In this document: positions 58,401 through 64,000 of the stretch, piece by piece | How positions within the stretch are numbered: the stretch's first letter is position 1 | How the letters are laid out: each line of letters starts with the position of its first letter | Assembly (NCBI GenBank): GCA_905221605.1 | Contig: CAJNDS010002323.1 | Coordinates: forward strand, 210,001 to 274,000 | Length of the DNA stretch: 64,000 nt | Direction of reading: 5' to 3' | Origin: Symbiodinium natans | Lineage: Eukaryota > Sar > Dinophyceae > Suessiales > Symbiodiniaceae | Program-made: the position numbers and the translations under genes | Notes under the pieces: model-generated | Seen by the model: only the letters and a program-made list of their open reading frames with translations | The model's database searches: none | What the model was told of the DNA's origin: nothing

Positions 58401-61400
58401 GTTTAGGAGTTTGGCCTTCGGGTTACGCAGAAACACTGAACCCCAAGTCCCGAACCCACCCTAAACCCTAACCCTAAACCCTAACCCTAAACCCTAAACC
58501 CTAAACCCCCATGATGTCCCTTTGCTGCTTTCCCTGTTGTGCTCTCCATGCTGCCCAGAATCTGGCAGCGGTGGTTGAAGGCATCGGCCAGGGGCACCAA
58601 AGCCTGGTGCCCAGATCGGGGCTTTAGGGTTTAGGGTTTAGGGTTTAGGGTTTAGGGTTTAGGGTCAGGATGCAGCTGCGTTGCCGGCGCACGGCTTTCC
58701 TTCACTGACTCACCTGCCCTGACACTAAAACCCTGAACCCTAAACCCAAAATATCCCAAACCCTGAGCCCAAGACCCTAAGCCCAAAAAACTGAAGCCCA
58801 TCCCTCAGTACCTAACTTATTCAATCCAGGTGGGGCGGCAGCATGACAGTCAGCTACTTCAGGTTCTTTGGCTCTTAGGGGTTTCAGCTTTCTTTCACAC
58901 ATTTCAGGGTCTGGGACTGTGAGTGTGCACCCCCCCTAAAGCATGCCCCATCAGCAACTTTGTGACCTTCAGTGTTTGGGCGCAAAGCGTGCCTCCAAGT
59001 GAAAATCGTCAACTGTGAATGCCTTGCGTTCGGTTATGGATGGTTGTGTTTTCGCTTATGGCCTTTCAAAAACATTCAGACCTTGGCAAAGCCTGATCCG
59101 GGCATTGCAGGGCTCAAGGTTCAGGGCCTGGGCGCTCTTGAGGTAACGAAGCGTGTGAAACTACAGTACTGCGACATCAAGATGCAAGGCTGCTTGAGCT
59201 CCTGTGCTCCGCAACACATGCCTAGTTGTTGTTGCTGCCTGCTATGCCTTTCATACCTGTTTGTACAAGTACCCTCATTCCCTTACCGAGTATGGGGAGA
59301 ACAACGTCCATCGCGGACCCGCAAGTCTCCCAGGCTTCAACCAAGTTGTGTCCAACACTGCTCTTTCCCGATGTCCCTCTCAAGAGTACTCCCTATGCCC
59401 CAAGTCCTAAGCCCCTCAAACACTACAGCCCCACTGCAGGGAGCTGAGATTCTGTGAGATCCGCTAGACGGCGGCCTTCTGGGAATCTTACAGATAAGCT
59501 TTGGGGATAAGGATTTTAAGATTAAACTTCTGGGTTTGCGGTATTTTGAGGTTCAAGGGTGGCTGAGGGAATGAATATGGGTGATATAGCGGTATGTACG
59601 GAGTACAGCGTGATGACTTACACCCATCCAGCCCTGCTCCTTAAGCACCACTTAAGACAATTGATGCCTCAACCGCACGACTGTAGCATCAACAACCCTC
59701 AAGGCCTAAGATTTGTGTCTAAGCATATCCCAGCCACTAGGTGAGCTCTCTAACTTTGAACCCTCTAAACATGCATTCAAAAGCGTCTCCACTTAGGGCT
59801 ACTCTGGGTGGTGGCCTGGCAAATTTCTGAACCAACCCTACAGCCCCAAATCTTAGCGAGACCAAGCCGCCCGCGAAGTGGCGAGAGTCGCTGCGCGAAG
59901 GTAATCCTCCAAGGAGATGTCGACCTTTCAATGGGTGGAACATGGTGGAACAAACTGAGACCTTGAACCCCAAACCCTTAACCCCTCACCCTCACCCATA
60001 GAGGAAGGGGGGGAACTCGGGCTTCTATTGAGTATCCCCTGTTAGGAAGAACGCCTGAGGGAGGTCTAAAGTATAATGGCAAGCCGAGGTCCACCAAGCA
60101 TGAATCTTGAAGCCCTAAACGATAACCCCAAATTTCCCCAAACCCTTAACCCTTCAACCTCTTCAGCCCTCACACCTGTCTATGATTCTGAGTCCCGCAA
60201 ATCAGCAGGTTGTCATCTATAACATCACAGAAGATGCGGAGCATAAGCCCGGCATAGGTTGGTCATCAACTAAGCAGGAAAGCCGATCCCAACGAGGCGC
60301 TGACGTCATTCAAAGGCGGAGAGTCCAACAGCGGCAGCACGACCTTCACACCGGGCGTGGGCTCTGTGGGCTTTGACTCCCTCCCTCCACATGTAATCCT
60401 AAACCCTACACACTAAACCCTCTGCCCCCCTCCCCAACTAAAATATAAATAAACAACTAAAGAAATACATATAGTTACCTATACATATATATATGTATGT
60501 CCAATGAGTTAGGGTCCCTTTGGGTTGTTGTTTACTAGGGGGACCGGGTTTCCGTAGACCAAAACAACCTTCAGTTTTCCTCATTCCTGTACAAGGCCCC
60601 CACCCTGGACATCTCTCCAGATGATCGCAGCTCTTGGCTCCCCCTTCTTCAACTTCGTGTCTCTGTGTGCTGTTGTTTCTTGCTGGGTCTTGAGAGGGAA
60701 TTTTGGGGGCAAAGCACCCTAAGAGTCCCTTGAAAGGCGTATATATGGGGGGTCGCTAGGGGATCAGAAGGCACCGCATTTCCCCTCCTTCCTTGGTCCA
60801 GCTCGGTGCGTCCCAGGACTAGTAGCTGGAAGATGCTGACATTTAGATGCAGGAAGACATGCCACCTAACTCTAAACCCCAAACCCAAAACCCAAAATCC
60901 TAAACCCCAACAACCCCCCCCCCCTCACTCCTAACTCGGCGACCTCGGCTTCCTTTTGGTACTTAGGGTTTAGGGTTTAGGGTTCAGGGCCCCCCGCCCC
61001 CCTCCCCCTTAGCCTCCCGATACTCCGACTGGAGATCTGCCAAGGTCTCTTCCACCTTGGGATCCGCTTCTGGGGGCTTATAGGGTCTATAGTTTATGGG
61101 GATTGTTTAGGTTTTATAGGGTTTTAGGGTCATAGGGTTCTAGGGTTTATAGGGATTAAATGGGGCTATTGGGCTCTAGGGTTTATAGGGTCCTAGGGTG
61201 GGTGAGAGGGTGGATGGGCTTAGGGTGGTGAGGGTACGTCATGGCTTTGGGGCGCCTTACTTCCCTGACTTGGTGGCCCAGTAACCATCTTGAAATAAGG
61301 GCGCCCTTCTTTGGGGAAGGGAAATTTTAACCCACAAAAAAAAGGTGAAAAGGGTACCACTGGGCCACCAAGCTGAAAGTACTCTAAGAGTGGACCCTCC

Positions 61401-62120
61401 GGCCTTCACGGCCGGAGGGGCAAGGGCCGACTGCAAAAAGTTGAACCCTCTTTCTGTTATTCCATGTTTATTGGGGATTTCTGCTATTCTATGTTTCTTG
61501 GGGGAGGGGACGATCCTAACCCCCCCCCCCCCCCCAAAAGGAAAAGCGCAAACAGGGAATAGGGGTACTGAGGTTTTTCGGCAGACGCTGGCCTTAAACC
61601 TCGAAGCCCGCAGAGTCCCTGAAGCCGAGAAACACAACGAAAAGACTCCTTGTGCGCGGTTCAGATTTGGGGGTTTAGGGTTTAGGGTTTAGGGTTTAGG
61701 GTTTAGGGTTTAGGGTTTAGGGTTTAGGGTTTAGGGTTTAGGGTTTAGGGTTAAGGGTTTTCGGGCCAAGGAAATACGGTTTTTTTGACACAACCCCAGA
61801 GAATTCAATACCCGATATCCGCATTTGATGTGGTGCTGCCAGCATCGATGGCGTGGGAGTCCTATCCCGTACTTGAACCCTAAACCATCCTAAGCCCTAT
61901 ACCCTCAAACCCTACCGCCCTCACCCAAAACCGCCTTGGGCCCTAAACCCCTAATCTCCTAACCCCCCTAAACCCTGAACCCTAAACCCTAAACCCTAAA
62001 TTTTAAATGCCAACTCACCCTGATCCCCTAAACCACAAGCGACTCCAGCTCGGGAGCTGCAGCCGGGGATCTGTCCCTTCCGCATCCGTTCCCGCGAGCA
62101 AGGCCCGCTGCTCCGGGCTC
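46359..62120 (-). CDS. Split gene for SET-domain protein methyltransferase (Rubisco-LSMT/SETD6 class), partial
   Basis: Fourteen minus-strand islands, each listed separately, join with matching intron phases into about 360 codons. In order the product shows RALLAGTDAEG, VEETLADLQSEYRE, SLEDYLRAATLATSRAAW, ALVPLADAFNHRC (the N-H motif of SET domains), DTEVFNTYGEFSNDKLLQ followed directly by DYGFLLEQNAFNSVTLP (the GEEVF..YG and YGF signatures of class VII SET enzymes), then the helical C-terminal region including LRAALRRRAAAYPKPEE. Family knowledge says such enzymes transfer methyl from S-adenosylmethionine to protein lysines; the substrate here is unknown. Exons are 56-110 nt and introns 165 to 4400 nt. 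Donors are GT or GC. The N-terminus should lie between 62.1 and 63.3 kb and is not resolved; the 3' end may lie further left. Motif order makes the family call strong; individual splice points are inferred. Confidence 0.82.
46496..46675 (+). mobile_element. Tandem dimer of a palindromic element
   Basis: Two units of 87 and 92 bp, about 90 percent alike, each with terminal CCATGTACCTA and AAGGTACATG arms and inner CTTGGG/CCCAAG arms. It lies 28 bp beyond SET exon 14. Confidence 0.85.
47520..47830 (+). repeat. Diverged 115-bp tandem repeat
   Basis: Three copies; the anchor CTTGCGCAGTATG occurs at 47664 and 47779, exactly 115 bp apart, with a more diverged copy starting near 47548. The period is not a multiple of three, so it is not a protein repeat. 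It lies in a TTTAGGG-free stretch of the SET gene intron 13. Confidence 0.75.
48188..48278 (-). CDS. SET gene exon 13
   Basis: Acceptor GAGCTCACACAG preceded by CCCTAAACCC; donor GGGC|GTTCAGAGG leading into TTTAGGG. Encodes AEALRRRWAAAAAREKAAIA then LRRSDLFGYG, an alanine/arginine helix with the R-E-K element common near the C-terminus of this family. Phase 0 in, 1 out. Confidence 0.7.
48322..48420 (+). mobile_element. Inverted-repeat element family 1, copy C (right end damaged)
   Basis: Left arm intact, right arm ends GGGCAAAACATG and lacks TCCCAA. Lies in the intron between SET exons 12 and 13. Confidence 0.8.
48806..48892 (-). CDS. SET gene exon 12
   Basis: Acceptor CTTCGGAG, donor GAAGAG|GTGGGG. 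Encodes PHLLTTSATRGVLRAALRRR then AAAYPKPEE; the L-R-x-A-L-x-x-R-x-x-x-Y-P pattern fits the C-terminal substrate-binding helices of LSMT-like proteins. Phase 0 to 0. An acceptor 13 nt upstream is an alternative. Confidence 0.65.
49343..49419 (-). CDS. SET gene exon 11
   Basis: Acceptor CCGTGCCCAG, GC donor GCAGAG|GCCGAG. Encodes VEPSQAGAAPGACLDSKASE then ALAAE; phase 1 in, 0 out. The C-terminal domain of the family is variable here, so support comes from phase and splice sites only. The plus strand is open too. Confidence 0.5.
50932..51025 (+). mobile_element. Inverted-repeat element family 1, copy D
   Basis: Both arms intact; about 10 bp deleted after TTATACTA. Lies in the intron between SET exons 10 and 11. 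Confidence 0.85.
52155..52251 (-). CDS. SET gene exon 10
   Basis: Acceptor AAACCCTAG, itself an altered CCCTAAA unit at the end of a telomere-type array; donor CGG|GTTTTTG. Encodes AGRRFEPQLRFAAERAAMLG then LTQAGATLGGLT, matching the helix after the SET core. Phase 0 in, 1 out. A GC donor after LTQ is a possible alternative end. Confidence 0.8.
52256..52370 (+). repeat. TTTAGGG array filling a 165-nt intron of the SET gene
   Basis: Imperfect units then nine perfect ones. In the sense direction it forms the CCCTAAA-rich 3' part of the intron between exons 9 and 10 and ends in the CCCTAG acceptor. Confidence 0.93.
52417..52478 (-). CDS. SET gene exon 9 (Y-G-F motif)
   Basis: Textbook acceptor CTTCTCTCTGCAG and donor ATGCTG|GTGGGT. 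Encodes (D)YGFLLEQNAFNSVTLPRSM then L, the C-terminal SET motif that carries the active-site tyrosine. Phase 1 in, 0 out. Confidence 0.9.
52500..52630 (+). repeat. Higher-order telomere-derived minisatellite
   Basis: Alternates TTTAGGG with TTTAAAGGG in units of about 16 bp, four to five copies. Confidence 0.9.
53068..53134 (-). CDS. SET gene exon 8 (E-V-F-N-T-Y-G motif)
   Basis: Acceptor AACTCTAAG, GC donor CAAG|GCGCAG. Encodes EIPADTEVFNTYGEFSNDKL then LQ, a near-consensus SET segment. The phase 1 end is completed by the first two bases of exon 9 to give LLQ-D-YGF. The intron before it is about 4.4 kb and holds two copies of an inverted-repeat element. Confidence 0.88.
54603..54670 (+). 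repeat. 14-bp telomere-derived minisatellite
   Basis: TTTAGGGTTCAGGA repeated about four times. Confidence 0.9.
55940..56041 (+). mobile_element. Inverted-repeat element family 1, copy E, inserted in a TTTAGGG unit
   Basis: Flanked on both sides by GGGTTTAGG (55931-55939 and 56042-56050), a possible target duplication. Within the long SET intron 7. Confidence 0.85.
56347..56436 (-). repeat. CCCTAAA array with a homogeneous CCCTAAG block
   Basis: Four to five CCCTAAA units then eight consecutive CCCTAAG units, then one CCCTAAA. Confidence 0.95.
57388..57486 (+). mobile_element. Inverted-repeat element family 1, copy F
   Basis: Ends TTGGGATGTTC and GGGGAACATCCCAA with a long inner palindrome TACTAACAGTCCTTAA/TTAAGGACTGTTAGTA. 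About 50 bp from SET exon 7. Confidence 0.85.
57535..57602 (-). CDS. SET gene exon 7
   Basis: Acceptor AAACCACCGAG, donor AGCGGC|GTCACG. Encodes ALLKVGGRALRLTRRGCAA then ASG, filling the beta strand expected before the GEEVF..YG element. Phase 1 in, 0 out. The opposite strand has a fine acceptor (CTTCCTTCAG) and an open frame, so this exon is less certain than its neighbours. Confidence 0.55.
58460..58506 (-). repeat. CCCTAAA/CCCTAACCC tract at the donor of SET exon 6
   Basis: Mixed CCCTAA and CCCTAAA units; in the sense direction the intron starts GTTTAGGGTTTAGGG. Confidence 0.93.
58507..58603 (-). CDS. SET gene exon 6 (N-H motif)
   Basis: Acceptor GGGCACCAG, donor GGGG|GTTTAGGG, which opens straight into a telomere-type array on the intron side. 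Encodes ALVPLADAFNHRCQILGSME and a basic loop ending KGHHG. LVPLAD-x-FNH is the hallmark N-H motif involved in cofactor binding. Phase 0 in, 1 out. An acceptor 18 nt upstream (CCCTAAAG) would add PRSGHQ in frame. Confidence 0.85.
58622..58666 (+). repeat. TTTAGGG array at the acceptor side of SET exon 6
   Basis: Six units; in the sense direction this is CCCTAAA repeated up to 20 nt before the AG. Confidence 0.93.
58858..58916 (-). CDS. SET gene exon 5
   Basis: Acceptor CACACTCACAG, donor CCTGAA|GTAGCT. Encodes PDPEMCERKLKPLRAKEPE; phase 1 in, 0 out, exactly bridging exons 4 and 6. A variable lysine-rich loop at this position is normal for the family. Confidence 0.7.
59858..59924 (-). CDS. 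SET gene exon 4 (S-R motif segment)
   Basis: Acceptor CATTGAAAG, GC donor TCTC|GCTAAG, the same hexamer as the exon 2 donor. Encodes VDISLEDYLRAATLATSRAA then WS, matching the conserved helix ending in S-R that precedes the N-H motif in class VII SET proteins. Phase 0 in, 1 out. Confidence 0.75.
60305..60370 (-). CDS. SET gene exon 3
   Basis: Acceptor GTCAAAG, donor AATGAC|GTCAGC. Encodes PTEPTPGVKVVLPLLDSPP then LND; phase 0 to 0, which joins exon 2 and exon 4. The plus strand is also open here, so the strand rests on the neighbours. Confidence 0.6.
61014..61069 (-). CDS. SET gene exon 2
   Basis: Acceptor AAGCCCCCAG, GC donor GAG|GCTAAG. Encodes ADPKVEETLADLQSEYRE, a charged helix typical of the insert before the SET core. 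Phase 1 in, 0 out. Eighteen codons with strong G/C third positions. Confidence 0.7.
61269..61372 (+). mobile_element. Inverted-repeat element family 3, copy B
   Basis: Terminal arms CTTGGTGGCCCAGTAACC and GGTACCACTGGGCCACCAAG, near-perfect. In the first recognised SET intron. Confidence 0.8.
61674..61758 (+). repeat. TTTAGGG array in the first SET intron
   Basis: Eleven perfect units and one TTAAGGG. Confidence 0.95.
62044..62120 (-). CDS. SET gene exon 1 (of those recognised)
   Basis: Acceptor CTAAGCCAG, donor A|GTCGCT (a GC donor a few bases earlier would keep the same phase). Encodes SPEQRALLAGTDAEGTDPRL and a few more residues; the L-x-GT element fits the segment before the SET core. 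Phase 2 in, phase 1 out. All three minus frames are open here; this one has the best third-position GC and fits the next exon. Confidence 0.55.
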
Positions 62121-62471
62121 CTGGCTTAGGGAAATAAGGTGTTAGCGGCTGTTAGCGTTTGGGGATAGAGGGTTTAGGCCTCGAGGCTCACGGGTCTAGG
62201 GCTAGCTCTAGGGTTGAGTTTTAGGCTTCAGGGGATTGGTGTTTTTTGGGTTGCTGTGGATTTGGGCTGTCTATTGATCAGGGGCATTGGGGTTTAGGGG
62301 TAGCTTCGGGGTCTAGCGTTTTGGGGAGCACTGTCCCTGTAAGGGAAGCCTGCTCCCTTATAGTTCGGGCCGATAACAGGTGTGAAAGGAGGAGGGGTTG
62401 GAGAGAGTCAGGTATGCCGGCATACTACCGTAAACCTAAACTCTAGTGGTCGAATGCTGCTCGTCATGAGG

Positions 62472-62570
62472 CCGGGCGCTGCGCTAAAGCTGCAGTGCGA
62501 GCGTGTGCATCTGCTGCACACTTTCGCACACTTTCCGGAAGTCGCAAGTGAGTGGAAGCTTGGCATGGCA
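62472..62570 (-). CDS. Possible N-terminal exon of the SET gene
   Basis: On the minus strand an island follows a TTCTAG acceptor and is open in a frame reading VPCQASTHLRLPESVRK and onward, which resembles the segment of class VII SET proteins after the first beta strands. The donor is not clear; the left end is approximate. The plus strand is also open here for 152 codons, so the call is weak. Confidence 0.25.
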
Positions 62571-62924
62571 CTAGAACGCGACACGAACACGCAGATGTCC
62601 CCTGCTCTGCTCTCAAGCCCTACTCCCCTGAAGGCAAGACTCCTCCAAAGACTCAAAAGCCCAAGGCCCGAAAATCCACCAAGCCTACGACTTGAATCCC
62701 CCAAAATAGCACCAAGCCAAAAACCCCAACATCTGTTCCTAAACTCCCAAAACCTTGGATCATGCCAGTCGAGGCACCATAGGTACGGCAAGTCTTCAAA
62801 AGGCTTGATGAAGGACTTGAAGTATCCTGCTTGCAATTAGTAGCTTCGGGTACCCGGGCCCCCCTTGCCCAAAAACACGAAGGGCAAAAAAGTGCACCAG
62901 GAAAGGTCCTACCAGAAAGGTTGA

Positions 62925-63133
62925 AATAAGTTAGTAAAGATGTAACTTGTTCCTATCTTAAGTTAAAAATTGTTTAACTTAGGTTATTAGTTGCTTAATT
63001 TGTGTAACTTGACCCCTTTTTTTCGGGGTATGTTATAAGTTAATTGGGCCAGTTATAAGTTAGTTGGCCCAGTTGCAGAAATAGTAAGGGGCAAGTTAGG
63101 GGGAAGTTAGGCACAAGTTAGGGTGAAGTTAGG
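62925..63133 (+). repeat. AAGTTAG repeat cluster upstream of the edge ORF
   Basis: The motif AAGTTAG or its complement recurs more than ten times, first AT-rich with both orientations (TAACTT and AAGTTA), then as direct GGCAAGTTAGG-type units. It ends 180 bp before the ORF start. It looks like subterminal repeats of a DNA transposon or a promoter repeat block. Confidence 0.6.
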
Positions 63134-63315
63134 GGCCCATGGTTTTTTCATATGGTTTTTCCTTCTTCCTCTGCACCGAGTGACAGAGAAAGAGCTTGCT
63201 TCAGAGGGCAATCCTTGAGCACAAGATCACGGTTTTGCAAGGCTCCGAGGCGAGTTTGCTGGGCTCAAGGAGCAGTTTTTTCCTAGGTGTAGCTGTTTGC
63301 TGTGAAGCCGCGAAC

Positions 63316-64000
63316 ATGGCTGTGCAAGCAGTGAAGTCTTTTTGGGACTCGATCGAGCAAGCTCCCCACGAGGAGGGCGAAGGAAGAAAGCGACACTTTC
63401 AAAGGCTGCTTGGTCTCTTGCAAGAACTGAAGCCCTCGGCAGCTGACGTGGAGGCTGTGAAGCAGCTGCTGCCTTCCTTAGGGTTCACTGGCGATGAGGG
63501 GGAAGCAATTCTGTCGGTGCTGTCCCGGGCGGTTGTAGTGGAAAAGCCGAAACGCCGAGAGCAGCAGGACTACAGCAGGCTGCATGCCTTTTTGTCCAGG
63601 CAGCACTGGCATGAGTTGATGAACAGGAAGACCTGTCGTGACAGGGCTGAGTATCTGTGTGAGTTCAGCCACGACTCGTTGGGGCTGTGGCTTCCAACAG
63701 AGCAGACGTTGGGCACCATGGCAATAGTGTGCACACTATTGGAAGGTGGCCCCCCCCCGACCAGCTTTCATCTACACTCCAATCTCGCCATCGTTCGCAG
63801 CACATGGAAAGGTTGTGCCAAGAGGTATCACAAGAAGAAGGCAGGCTCTCGGGAAGAGCCACTGTTGCCGGCACTGCCTGTGGCCTTTGATGGCCTTCCC
63901 GAGGAGCTGCAGGAGGCGTATGGTGTTTTGCGACCAGCCTCGGTGGGGGAGTGGCCCTTCACCGAAGCAGCTTTCAACACCTGCACCATGAAGGGGCCAC
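63316..64000 (+). CDS. Partial ORF at right edge, at least 228 codons, dinoflagellate-type family or mobile element
   Basis: Starting at ATG 63316 the frame is open for 228 codons to the window end, so the stop lies outside. The product begins MAVQAVKSFWDSIEQAPHEE and contains LQELKPSAADVEAVKQLLPS, HAFLSRQHWHELMNRKT, LGLWLPTEQTLGTMAIV and LPALPVAFDGLPEELQ. The first third is helical and acidic to neutral; no signal peptide or membrane segment is seen. The middle resembles, from memory, a repeated protein family of unknown function in symbiotic dinoflagellates; I cannot confirm that here. It is the only long uninterrupted plus-strand frame and follows a repeat cluster of different composition, so a transposon gene is plausible. 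Short plus and minus frames inside it are shadows. Confidence 0.75.
   Translation, partial: MAVQAVKSFWDSIEQAPHEEGEGRKRHFQRLLGLLQELKPSAADVEAVKQLLPSLGFTGDEGEAILSVLSRAVVVEKPKRREQQDYSRLHAFLSRQHWHELMNRKTCRDRAEYLCEFSHDSLGLWLPTEQTLGTMAIVCTLLEGGPPPTSFHLHSNLAIVRSTWKGCAKRYHKKKAGSREEPLLPALPVAFDGLPEELQEAYGVLRPASVGEWPFTEAAFNTCTMKGP

Noticed and set aside
57934-59457. Plus-strand ORFs of 176 and 161 codons
   Set aside because: They overlap SET exons 5 and 6 in antisense or adjoin them, have Pro/Ser/Leu-rich composition with no domain, and lack splice or start context.
1-64000. TTTAGGG arrays as a chromosome end or subtelomere
   Set aside because: Arrays are short, occur in both orientations across the whole window and alternate with exons; a telomere would be one long array in one orientation at an edge.
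1-64000. TTTAGGG repeats as CRISPR
   Set aside because: The 7-bp units have no unique spacers between them.
1-64000. tRNA, rRNA, snRNA or spliced-leader genes
   Set aside because: No cloverleaf-like or conserved RNA core was recognised by eye; a covariance search would be needed to exclude them.

Overview
The window looks like nuclear DNA of a dinoflagellate. The evidence is pervasive (TTTAGGG)n/(CCCTAAA)n telomere-type repeats far from any chromosome end, small exons split by long introns, repeated use of GC 5' splice sites, many small inverted-repeat elements, and no prokaryotic operon logic. The lineage call is inference; another alga with TTTAGGG telomeres is the main alternative.

Most of the first 62 kb is a sea of degenerate TTTAGGG-like sequence in which short GC-rich islands (30-175 bp) are embedded. 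Read on the minus strand, many islands are open in one frame and bounded by plausible splice sites. The best case is a gene running right to left from about 62.1 kb to at least 46.4 kb. Fourteen islands join with every intron phase matching and spell a SET-domain protein methyltransferase of the Rubisco-LSMT/SETD6 class (motifs ALVPLADAFNHRC, DTEVFNTYGEFSN, DYGFLLEQN, then a helical C-terminal part). Three further phase-consistent minus-strand chains are proposed with less support: 42.4-34.3 kb (perhaps the 3' continuation of the SET gene), 30.6-25.2 kb, and 16.9-12.1 kb (contains a hydrophobic segment). Isolated exon-like islands lie at 0.5-4.2, 9.7, 21.5 and 23.4 kb.

The notable architecture is at intron edges. 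Read in the sense direction, introns very often begin GTTTAGGG or GTTTGGGG and end in CCCTAAA-rich tracts just before the AG. Telomere-type repeats therefore seem to supply the donor site at one end and the pyrimidine/branch-like tract at the other, and the two ends of one intron are complementary.

A few unique stretches lack TTTAGGG motifs. They hold an intact intronless alpha/beta-hydrolase gene (31.2-32.1 kb, minus), a plus-strand ORF of 135 codons (23.9-24.3 kb), a diverged 115-bp repeat (47.4-47.9 kb), and the right end (62.85-64.0 kb). The right end has a cluster of AAGTTAG repeats followed by an ORF of at least 228 codons that runs off the window and may belong to a mobile element or dinoflagellate gene family.

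Small palindromic elements (at least three families plus singletons), telomere-derived minisatellites, a 69-nt poly-G tract and many microsatellites fill the introns and spacers. No tRNA, rRNA, CRISPR array or prokaryotic feature was seen.
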